From Pelargonium nanum (taxonomy: Eukaryota > Streptophyta > Magnoliopsida > Geraniales > Geraniaceae): DNA of 38,417 bases. The DNA lies in assembly GCA_036897485.1 (NCBI GenBank), contig JAYMTF010000363.1, positions 1 through 38,417 on the forward strand, written 5' to 3'. How positions within the stretch are numbered: position 1 is the first letter of the stretch; each line of letters begins with the position of its first letter. Below are positions 1 through 10,500 of the stretch, piece by piece. The notes beneath the pieces are model-generated. The model saw nothing but the letters and a program-made list of their open reading frames with translations, searched no databases and was not told the DNA's origin. The position numbers and the translations under genes are program-made.

Positions 1-814
1 CGGATCTCTGAGTTTTTCTTTTTGTAAGTTTGTTTTGGTTTTCTGTGTTTTCGGAGTTGACTCCGAGTGAATATGCCATTTTTCATTTGGGTCTACAGTG
101 ATGATGATGATTTTTCTCTCATTTTCTCGGCAACCAAACAGCGGGTTTGTTGTTTTATATTATGTTTGTTTTTCTATGTTGTGATCAGATTTGTATTGTG
201 TGATTGTGCAGGACTTATCAATGATTTGTAGACATTTTGGTTTGGTTTGGTTCTGAGTTGGATCCAAATCACTCACTCACTCACTCTGTTTAAGATTAGG
301 CCATTAAAGGAGAGCTAGAAAGTAATGTTGTTGGGTGTGATATAGACAGTGAGGTTCTTGTGTTTGTGTCTACTTTACTGGGTCTCTGTCACTTTGCATT
401 TTAGTATTTGATTCTCAACATTTCATTTGAGAGGAAAAAAAGACTCAGTTGATTGCTTTTAGAGCCAAAAGGGTCCATAAATCTTCAAATTTTTGTTACC
501 GTTTTGGGAATATTCATGCGAGATTCACTATTGGATCGGTAAGGCGAGGGAGAGGGTTGGAGAGAAGGTTTTCTTGGGTTTGTGTTGCTGTTTTGCGAGT
601 TAGGTTAAAAGGAGGTCTTGTTGTGACAGAGTTAAGTCTCTGCATTGGCATAGTTGTGTCGGGGTACTAAGTGGTGGGGGCGGAGCAATAACTCATAGGT
701 TCTTGGTGTGTCTGTACTTTTAGGATTGTTTTTGCTACCTCTATAATGAAATGGATATGGTGGGTTTAGACTGGAACTGTTGAACAAGGAGATTTGGTTG
801 TGTTTGTGGTGCTG
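1..814 (+). promoter_or_regulatory. 5' leader region of the USP-kinase gene
   Basis: This AT/T-rich stretch lies upstream of the kinase start codon and probably is transcribed leader. A plausible leader intron runs from the GT at 24 to the AG at 210-211, which is preceded by a T-rich tract. Downstream there are several ATGs followed quickly by stops, for example an ATG at 324 ending in TAG at 342-344, so upstream ORFs may precede the main start unless another leader intron removes them. A short ACTC microsatellite sits near 268-286. The promoter itself appears to lie before the window. The leader assignment is inference. Confidence 0.4.
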
Positions 815-3800
815 ATGAGTCGGGAAATGAAGAGAGGAAAGCAGGAGAGAGGCTCGGAAACAGCCGAGAAGGTGGTTGTTGCTGTTAAGGCATCGAAGGA
901 AGTTCCCAGGACTGCTCTTGTTTGGGCTTTGACTCATGTTGTTCAACCCGGGGACTGTATTATACTTCTCGTGGTCGTCCCTTCACAGACCTCCGGTATA
1001 GTTTTCTATGCTCCTTAGTTGTTTATATCTGTGTGTGTATGTGTGTGGGTGTTGGTCACAATGTATAGTTTACTATGCAACTTAGATGCTACTTGTCACT
1101 TTCTGAAATCTGAATGTGTAAAAATGTTCAATCTTCAATGCAACAGCCAACATTGTTGGAGTTGTATCTCAAGAGAGCTGAATCTGTCATGTTGTAGTCC
1201 GTTTAAGGAACAAGAAACTATTTCTGTAATGTTTTTCTGTACTACTCTTTTCTTGGCATATTGACCCTGAATCATTGTATCAGCAACTGCAATGCTCTTA
1301 GAGAAGTAATTTTAGTTACCCATGAACTGTTCCAAATCTTTTCTATTTGGGAGAATCTGTTTGTCTTCGTAGACTTTGGGACGCCAAACTCCGAGAGTAA
1401 TAAGCAATGTGTTATAGTTCTTAAGCCTCAATTTTTTATGTTTGTTTTTTACCCGACGTTGTAGACATGTAGCATAGTTGTTACTGAAGTTTATTTCAAA
1501 TCCTTGTTCGCCAGGGAGAAGATTTTGGGGTTTCCCAAGATTTGCGGGGGACTGTGCACATCGGAAGTCCAACTTAGGAACAAGCCCCGAGCAGAAAAGT
1601 GATATTACAGATTCTTGCTCCCAGATGATCCTTCAGCTTCATGATGTCTACGACCCAAATAAGGTAGAACTCTCAAATTTTTGTTTTCACATATCATTGC
1701 TGATTGCTCGGACTTTTCGCTCATCCCAACTCTTATTTTCAGATTAATGTGAAGATAAAAATTGTTTCTGGATCACCTTGCGGATCAGTGGCTGCAGAGG
1801 CTAAGAAAGTTCAAGCTAGTTGGGTTGTATTGGACAAGTAATACTTTTTTTCCCCTTAAACTAGAAACAGTATAAATTATGAAAAAGCACGGTCTTGTTG
1901 AGCCTCTTTCTTTTGATTTCATGATTCAGAGTTTTTGTTCCTGCTTTTTCTATACTAACTGGTATCTTTTGCAGACAACTCAAACCCGAGGAAAAACGCT
2001 GCATGGAAGAGTTGCAATGCAACATTGTGGTAATGAAGCGTTCACAGCCAAAAGTTCTGCGATTAAATTTGATTGGAACACCAAAGAAGGATCCTAAAGT
2101 AGCTGATCCTTTACCTTCTGAGCTAGAAGCATCAGAGAAACATCTTAAAAACAAGAATGGTATTTCTGATTCCATTCGAGGGCCGATGGTGACTCCAACT
2201 AGTAGTCCCGAGCTTGGCACTCCTTTTACTGCAACTGAAGCTGGAACTTCATCAGTGTCAAGTTCAGATCCCGGAACTTCACCATTTTTCATCTCGGAGA
2301 TGAACGGAGACCTGAAGAAAGGCGAATCATTAGTCGTTAAGGAGAATCTTAATGAATCTAGTTCAGATTCGGAGAGCGAACAATTTTCAACAGCTTCAGG
2401 AAGTTTTAGGTTCCAACCGTGGATGACAGAATTTCTTAATTCTCATCGACAATCTGCCCAACACATTGAGGAACTCTCACACAGGTCCAGTGATGATCAC
2501 CCATCCACAGCCAAAGCATTGCTCGAGAAGTTCTCGAAGCTTGACAGGGAAGCCGGAATAGGGATGCAAAACTATAGGCATGAACTAGACTTCAGTGGCA
2601 ATGTGCGAGAAGCAGTTTCATTATCAAGAAATGCACCTCCTGGCCCTCCTCCGTTGTGTTCTATATGCCAACATAAGGCACCTGTTTTCGGAAAACCCCC
2701 AAAGTGGTTCAGCTACGCCGAACTAGAGCTTGCTACTGGTGGATTTTCGCAAGCTAATTTTTTGGCTGAAGGAGGATTTGGTTCTGTTCATAGAGGTGTA
2801 CTACCGGATGGTCGGACAGTTGCTGTCAAGCAGCACAAATTGGCTAGTTCTCAAGGCGATCTGGAGTTTTGCTCAGAAGTTGAAGTGTTAAGCTGTGCTC
2901 AGCACCGAAATGTTGTTATGCTGATTGGTTTCTGTATTGAAGACAAAAGAAGATTACTGGTTTATGAATATATATGCAATGGATCTTTGGACTCCCATCT
3001 ATATGGTAATTTCTTTCATTCCAACTATAGATATTTTACACTCAACTGAAAGAAGTTGCTGGTTTAGAATATGTATGTGCATTACTAATTTCTGACTAGC
3101 AACTTTAGTTGTGAATTGTGATCTTACCAAATTTATGGTGGGCTACAGGACGTCATCGAGAGCCATTAGAGTGGTCTGCAAGGCAAAAAATTGCTGTAGG
3201 AGCAGCTAGAGGGCTGAGGTATCTTCACGAAGAGTGCAGAGTCGGTTGTATAGTCCACCGTGACATGCGACCAAACAACATTCTCATAACTCATGATTTT
3301 GAACCTCTGGTATATAGCTCCCTCCCTAATCTCCAATATGCAAATGGGTTGCCTCATATTCCACATTTCAGAACTCTTAACTTTTGTATATTGACGTTTT
3401 GGCGGTGTTGCAATCTGTTTCAAGGTAATGAACTGAATGCTATGATATTAACGCAACTCTTTTCTTCTTAGGTTGGAGACTTTGGCCTTGCAAGATGGCA
3501 ACCTGATGGAGACACTGGCGTGGAGACGAGAGTAATTGGGACATTTGGGTAAATCCTCAGTTCAAGCTTTTGCTTTCAAAATCTAGCTTCCATGTGAAAT
3601 TGGAGATCCCATGAGCTAATTTCTTGTGTTGTAGGTATCTGGCTCCCGAATACGCGCAGAGTGGCCAAATCACTGAAAAGGCAGATGTTTATTCCTTTGG
3701 TGTGGTATTGGTGGAGCTTGTTACGGGGAGAAAAGCTGTGGACCTTAACCGGCCGAAGGGCCAACAGTGTCTGACAGAATGGGTACAGTTCTATGATCTT

Positions 3801-5439
3801 TAATTTTTTTAGTTATATCAGTTGAAATGTCATAACTAGAACCTACAGTGGGTCAGCTTGTCTCACATAATGGGTATTTTTATCTATACATTGCCTGAAA
3901 AGCTCAACAAATCTGTTCCATACATACAGAAGGCAAATTATATCAGTCTAAGCTTTTTTTGTACCTCTTTCTGTAGGTTCTTTGGTCTATTTTCCTTGGT
4001 TTATATATCTCTCACTCTATGACCTGGTACAGGCCCGTCCGCTATTGGAAGAATATGCCATAGATGAGCTGGTGGACCCACGGTTGGAGAACCGCTACTC
4101 AGAACAAGAGGTCTATTGCATGCTTCATGCTGCATCATTATGCATTCGGAGGGATCCTCATTCTAGGCCTCGGATGTCTCAGGTGAGAAGAATATTTTGA
4201 ATGAGACCCCTTCATTTTTCACACAGTATATAACTCGACTTCTTGCAAAAGTGAATTTTTGGACTTTTTTTTTCATATGAGCCCCAAGAAACGCAACTAA
4301 ACATACTCAGTTTTTAGCATAGTATAGAACTAGATGTGTTACAAAAGTGAATTTTTGGACATTTTTTGCGTACAAGCCCCAGGTAGCAACTAAACATACT
4401 CAACTCCACAGTTTGGTAACTCAGGCACTAGTACTGCCTATAGTTTTTGACGCAGTACATAACTAGATGTGTTACACAAGTGAATTTTTAGACATTTTGT
4501 GCATACGAGCTACAAGAAATGAGTTTTTACAAGAAATGAGTTTTAAGAGTTAGCTACTTAGCATACCCAACACCACACTTAAGTAATTTTCTTTACCTTT
4601 ACTCAAAACATGTCTTGGAGACCAAACTTGTTTTGGAATTTCAAAATGTGTCCTGGTTCCAAGGAACAAGGATATGTAAGGTTATGCTATACATAGTTTG
4701 CTATTCTGCGAGGCTCCTCGAGATTAAGAATTTTTGCCAGCCTTTGGATTTCAGGTTTTTTTTATGTACATCACATTCTAGAGTTGTTGGTCAGTTTAGA
4801 AACTTCACTCTTGTTTTTGTAATGGGTTATAGAATATTTTGATGCTAGACATAATTATCTACTCTTCTGGCACCTTGTGAGTTATTGAAATAGTTAGGAC
4901 TTGAAGCTGGCAATTTGGGTTTCAACCCGAGCCCTGCCCACAAGAGGTGTGGGTATGTGCGGCTGTAGGTTGAACCGGGTTATGGTTTTACGTATAAAGC
5001 GTGCTGAGTGGGGTTTTCCCATTCTTACAAAGTGGGTCGGGTTTTGGATAGCTCGTAGTCATAGTGTATCATGCAAGAGTTTTGACCTTCCTTGATGCAT
5101 ATCACATTCTAGTATTGTTGCTCCCCTAATCCTCCTAATGCTTACTTGTATGTTTCATTTTCGGTAAAGGTTCTTCGCATACTAGAAGGGGACATGATCA
5201 TGGACTTGAACTACGGGTCCACTCCGGGGTACGACGTGGGAAGCCGGAGCGCGAGGATATGGGCAGAGCACAACCAAAACCACCATGAGCAGCAGCAACA
5301 TCATTTCAGTGGTCCATTGACAAAGGAGGCATTGGAAGGGTTGAGAGGAAAGGTATCTTTTGAGACACTGAAACCATCTGCTCTATGGGAAATGGACCAC
5401 AAGGTCAGAAGAGCAGCAGCTTCATGTCAACAACATTGA
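815..5439 (+). CDS. USP-domain protein kinase, inactive-kinase SELMODRAFT_444075-like (PERK-like)
   Basis: Nine exons join in phase: 815-995, 1515-1663, 1743-1837, 1975-3005, 3149-3309, 3472-3548, 3635-3782, 4033-4182 and 5170-5439, giving 753 aa. The N-terminus (about residues 18-165) is a universal-stress-protein/adenine nucleotide hydrolase-like domain. A Ser-rich linker follows, with a CSICQ motif just before the kinase domain (about 387-700). No signal peptide or membrane span is visible, so it is probably a cytoplasmic receptor-like kinase. Seen directly: Lys427 in VAVK, HRD at 522-524, DFG at 542-544 and APE at 568-570. The glycine loop reads LAEGGFGSV, with Ala for the first Gly, and the catalytic loop is HRDMRPNN, with Arg526 where Lys is usual. 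Arabidopsis relatives (At1g55200, At3g13690) share this layout and are annotated as inactive kinases. Catalytic activity is therefore uncertain. The ATG at 815 starts the conserved USP region; the TTG/GTG codons upstream in frame do not add homology. Confidence 0.93.
4221..4535. repeat. Imperfect tandem repeat in kinase intron 8
   Basis: About three diverged copies of a roughly 90-130 bp unit begin near 4221, 4316 and 4447. Shared blocks are the core 'aagtgaatttttggac' (near 4249, 4346 and, with one change, 4479), 'gtat/gtac..aactaga' before it, and 'gcaactaaacatactca' after it in the first two copies. The array occupies the first third of the 987-bp intron between exons 8 and 9. Confidence 0.75.
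4901..5050. mobile_element. Probable hAT-type MITE fragment in kinase intron 8
   Basis: The left edge reads 'gctggcaatttgggttt', followed by 'acccg'/'cgggt' rich sequence. This is the signature shared with the better-preserved copies at 6891-7138 and 27466-27712. No clear right terminal repeat or target duplication is visible, so it is probably truncated or badly diverged. Confidence 0.4.
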
Positions 5440-5527
5440 TCTGTAAACTGACTTCATTCACTCACTCACTCACTCACTACTATAAGTAATTTACATAAAT
5501 AGCTCCTAGGGTTAGAAATATATTTGG

Positions 5528-5559
<32 letters not shown>

Positions 5560-6890
5560 CATTGCTATCTTGATTTTGTTCATGTATAGTGGTAGGGATA
5601 GTAAAATTTTCTGTAAGATTTTTTTTGAGAAAAAAGAAGAAAAATTCAGTAGTAGACAGTGATGTCCATTGGTGTATTATTTTGGTTTTTATTAACTCAA
5701 AAGAAGCATATAAATCTTTTTTATGACTGCAAATTTTGATCATGACTCGTGATTCGACACAAAATTGATTTTGATTTCGTTTGGTCATTATTGTGTCAGC
5801 AAGTCTAAACAAATGAGAAACTTGATGAACAAGTCACATTTTTTTCTTCAAAAATTAGTGTTAATAGTATTCATGGAAATTAAATGGGCTAAATTTGTTC
5901 GCAGTGTAATTTTATTTATGTAAATTTATTGGTTGCGAAATGTAATTTTTTTTATTAAAGCTGACAATTTAAATCATCTTGATTGATACATACATTCTTT
6001 AAAATTTCCCGACCACAATAGGTGGATGTTTGTGTGGATTGTGGAATTAAGATTGCGAGTTCTACATAAACAAATGTGTGGGTGAATGTGTGTTTGTCTC
6101 CGAAACGATCGTCTTTGTTTTACGTGACTTAAACTTGCAAATATATAAATTTTGTGTCCAAATTATCAGCTCTACTTTCAACATTTTAATTTGAACTCAT
6201 TCTAGACTCGACATGCGTGTTCAATTAACACGATCGCCCATTATGTCAAGTTGTGTCAAATAATTTACAAACTACATGTTCGTGCTTAAGCTATGTAACA
6301 ATTTAAACTTTCAGCACGACACGAACAAAACTTGCGAACACGAAACCCAACCTTCCCCCCAACTCTCTCTCTCATCCATGTGTGATACAGTTATTGCAAT
6401 TATGGCAAGCAGGAGTTGCAGGTGAGGGCTGCAGTGCAATTTCCTCTCCTTTTCTGAAATCTATGACATGAGAAAAGAGAAGCAAACAAAACAAAGATTT
6501 GTCTTTGCACAAACAGAGCCATAAAAGGAAGGGTCAAAACTCAAAAGTGACAAATGTAAATAAATGTAATGTTTTTGAATTTCAAAAGTTCAAAACACAG
6601 AGTCAGATTGCATTGAAGTTTGATGACAATGACAAGCCTGAGAAACCACACAAAGACAATACAATACAATATGCAATACAATAATGTGTTGCAAGCTTCT
6701 CATATTAACTTTGTCTGAGCAGAGATGGTGAAATTGACCAATCCAAGCCCTACCCATCACATGACAAACTGACCTAACCCAAAACTCCTTTGGTTTTGGA
6801 CATGTGACTTTGAGATAGGTAGGTTTGGATTAGTAACAAATATGCAACCATATCTCAAATCTCAATAGCCACTTGAGTTTTAGATTGACA
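5440..6890. other. Convergent intergenic region, 3' flanks, no gene seen
   Basis: This AT-rich spacer lies between the kinase stop and the convergently transcribed RRM gene. It contains an ACTC microsatellite just after the kinase stop (about 5457-5478), a T24 run at 5534-5557 and a diverged 'cacgacacgaac' dispersed repeat around 6130-6350. The short ORFs here are low-complexity and resemble no family I know. Confidence 0.6.
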
Positions 6891-7138
6891 TAGAGAAGGC
6901 AATTTAGACCTGAACCCGCAAACGACTGAAACTCAATCCCCATTTTTACAGGTTCAGGTCTTATAAATGGACCAAACCAATTTCCGGGTCGGAATTTCTC
7001 TCAAGGAAACTGTGGATCGGGTTGGGTGAAACCGACCTGCGGCCCGACACATGCAATCCAAATAAACTCATACCTCTTTCGAGTCAAACTCGGGTTAAGC
7101 TTTTTCAACTCGACCCAAAACCTGAATTGTCAGCTCTA
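6891..7138. mobile_element. hAT-type non-autonomous element
   Basis: The ends are imperfect inverted repeats: the left end begins TAGAGAAGGCAATTTAG and the right end, read in reverse, begins TAGAGCTGACAATTCAG. The interior is rich in 'acccg/cgggt'. Flanking 8-mers are gattgaca (6883-6890) and gactgaac (7139-7146), matching at 6 of 8 positions, as expected of an aged hAT 8-bp target duplication. Length is about 248 bp with no coding capacity. It lies in the 3' flank of the RRM gene. Confidence 0.6.
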
Positions 7139-7544
7139 GACTGAACCAGATTTGGACCAAGACCTGATTGAATCCACTCGGTTCAGTACTTCAGTCCGTT
7201 CCAGTTGGGTCCAAAAACCCGGTCCAGCCCGGATTTTGAACACCTCTCTGTCAAAGCATTCACCATTTCTCTCACCCAATGCAAAACTTTAGCATATGAA
7301 TAAAATTTTGCTTGAAAATTTAATACAAAATATGTCAGACAGTACTTGAGCTATATAACTTGAAAACTCAGTCAAATCCTCAAACTATAATGAGAAAAAT
7401 GTAGAATAATTTAATAAAATAAGGAAATAAACCCTAAAAGTTCACACATTTCTATTTCAATGAAGATTTCAGGACTAATTTATAAACTCAAATCCTTGAT
7501 TAATACAGTATTGAGCATTCACCTGCAGTAGAATTGGAGTGAAG

Positions 7545-10500
7545 TCACCTTGCTCCTTTCCTCATTTTGGACCTTGCATATCTAAGAAAGCACAAGTGAA
7601 GAATACCCGTTACTGATTGTTACGATTTGTGAGTATGTTGATTACGAAAATTACAGTGAATATGATGGAGAATTACTCTATGTGCATGCCGCCTCGGTCA
7701 GATGATGGTAGCGTGCTGCCCTGAAGATCTTCCATGACCTTATTAGCTTGCTCAATTTCCTACCGGAAATAAAAGAAGTTATATGTGATTAGAGTTGATG
7801 CCCAATTCATTTTTTATGGAGGACCAATTGACAGCTTGCCTACTTGATGATATTGTTCTGCATATGTAATGTACTAACTTATGTTTTTTTATGTCAATTT
7901 GTACTATAGTATCCTCCATAAGGATTCTCGGATTTGATTTGAAATCTTGAATGTGAGGCAAATGTAATGTTTGGATGCACAAAGAATTTGGATTTGGATT
8001 TGGCTAAAATCCAATTGGATCCAAAACATGCATACAACATGATATTTCAAATGTCAACTCTTACCATATCATTTGACTTTCTAAGATTTCCCAACCACTA
8101 GATTTGTATTTGAAATATCACGTTACAAATCAAATCCAAGAATCCAAACGGAACATTAAGGAATTGTCTATCTATTGTTGTCAATTTGTTCTTTATATAA
8201 ATATTGTTTCCTTTCTAGTTTGATATGCAATACTCCCTTCATCCCAAAATAAGTGTCTAGTTTCCTTTTTAGGAAATTAGTTATGTATGAATTATCAATA
8301 ATGTCCCTATAATAAGTTAGTTAGTATCCCTTATCTTTGTTACAATACATGTGCAGGGGATAAAAGAAGAAATATACAACACTAACTAATCTTATTCATT
8401 TTTCTCAAAATTAAAAGCAAAACACTAATTTTGGGAAGGAGTACTTATATTTAGGGTGAGGCTTGGCGTAAGGGAAAGGTTGCTGCCTCGTCATCTTGAG
8501 TCACAAGTTCAAGTCAGGAAAACAATCTCTCTACAAAATCAAGGGGGAAGCTGTGTGCATAAATGACCATCACAAGACTCCATAATGGTTGGAGCCTCGT
8601 GAATTAGGCCAACTTTTATATAATATTACTAATCCATTGTGTTTCCATGATTATAATTGGTTACTGAAGAAATTAATCAATTATTAAAATGAATATCCAA
8701 TATTGCAGGCACTGAGTATATTGTACCTGGAAATCAGCAAAGGCTACTGGCATTCCACCCATAGCACGCATTTTAAGCACATTGAAACCCGGATATCTGG
8801 AGCCAAAAGTAACCAAACCCATAAATCTTCTCAGTTGATTTACTTTGTTGAACAAAAATAAATATGAGAATAAATATAGACCTAGCACTACACTTGATCA
8901 AAGATATAACTTCCATTAAAAGAATGATCAAAATAAGGGTTTGAACAGTAACTTACTGAGAAAGTACTTGCTTCAATTCATACTCAGTGCAATTAGGACC
9001 TAGGTTTGCAATAAACAAAGTGGAGCATGCTTGCAAACCCCCATCGGCCGTCTTTTCTGAATGCTCCTGCAGCATCAAGTTGAAAGTAAGTGTAATCATA
9101 TATAGGAAATACTCGATAATCACTTATCGTGAAGTAAAATTCTACGCAATGATGTAGGAAATCATGCATGTTATGCATAGCGTGAATTCTGATTTGATGT
9201 CAAAAACTTTAGGCATGGACCTTTTGACAATACTAGTGCCATTTTTGTACAGAGCATAAGAGGCAGCACCAAAGATTTGTGAAATCAAGCTGAATACACT
9301 TGGGAAAGCAAACAATTCACTCCTGTACGTACTAAATTCAACAGTCATAACCAGGGAACTCGAGCATAAGATTGGAAAAACCCCATCAGTGCTGCTTCAG
9401 TATAATATAATGCAGTATACATTTCTTATCTTACTGCAAAAAAAGTCAGCTACGCGCACTTTCATTTGTGTTGCCTGCCCTCTATTTTCATATTTTAAAA
9501 CTCACACAGCACAGTAGTTTTTACCGGTCATTTTTTCTAATGGGACACACTATATGTACATGCGATAGTGAACAACTGAACATTATATTCAAATACTATC
9601 TCATACTTTCACTCACATTTTGAGCTGCTACAGAATTGTCAGCATCCACTGCTGTATCTGCACTGTAAATTACAATACAAAAAAGCATAAGTATTCAAAG
9701 AACTCAAGAACTTGCCAAGTCTTCTTTGCAATTTCAAAGTTATAAACTGAGAAATTGACAATGTCAGACTTCAAATAAATGAATATTGTTCCAAGTCCTT
9801 TCAACCTCTTTGTTGCTGCTGCCTCATCGTTGTTGCCAGTATCAGGATTATCTGCCCCAGATGGTTCATCAGAGTCACTGTCTCCTGAATGTGAAAACGT
9901 TGTCAACACGTGCAAGTGAGCCATAAAATAAACATCCCTCTAGAGATCTAGTAAACCAATTAAGGACAAACTTGGGGAAAATCCAAATTTTCATAATCTT
10001 AACCTGAACATCAAATTAGCATCTCAAAACAAGGAAAAAAAGAAAAGAAATTACCATCAACACTTGATGTTTCTTCTGCATTAGTTGCAGCTTTGGTTCT
10101 TTTGTCAATAACAACATAAGCTCCACCCCCTACAAGAGACTAGCCAATTAACATAACCGTAAAATGATATGAATTATAATATTAGTCACTATGATATGCA
10201 TTTGTTTACCTGGTTTAACTTTTCTCCTTGAGTTTGATCGGGCCAATTCAATATGCAGAACAGATCCAGTTTGAGGATCAAATTTAACGCCCTGAACATT
10301 ACATCCCATAGCAACAGGCTAAGTAGGAATCATTTTTTTTCCAAAAGCTTCAAATATATCCATCACTCAAGATATAATGCCTTATAGACAAAATCTCTAT
10401 TGGTCCAACCAACAACACACTATCATAATAGTAACAAATGCAGCCTGATTGCTGGTTCAATAAATTGGACTACAAAGTTGATGACAATAATACATCATAC

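Noticed and set aside
5480..5812. 110-codon - strand ORF with a Lys run
   Set aside because: The ORF depends on the T24 tract and has no recognisable domain.
6360..6470. Possible microRNA-like hairpin around 'gcaggagttgcaggtgagggctgcag'
   Set aside because: Inverted pairing is short and interrupted, and I recognise no known mature microRNA.
7677..7759. Stop directly after 'ATAGAG' as the end of the RRM protein
   Set aside because: The in-frame TAA overlaps a GT donor, and splicing to 7581 restores the family C-terminus YARSKMRKG, so the spliced form is preferred as the main model.
8461..8520. Possible tRNA gene (B-box-like sequence)
   Set aside because: No cloverleaf can be formed, and the flanks match an Au-like SINE, so the boxes belong to the SINE promoter.
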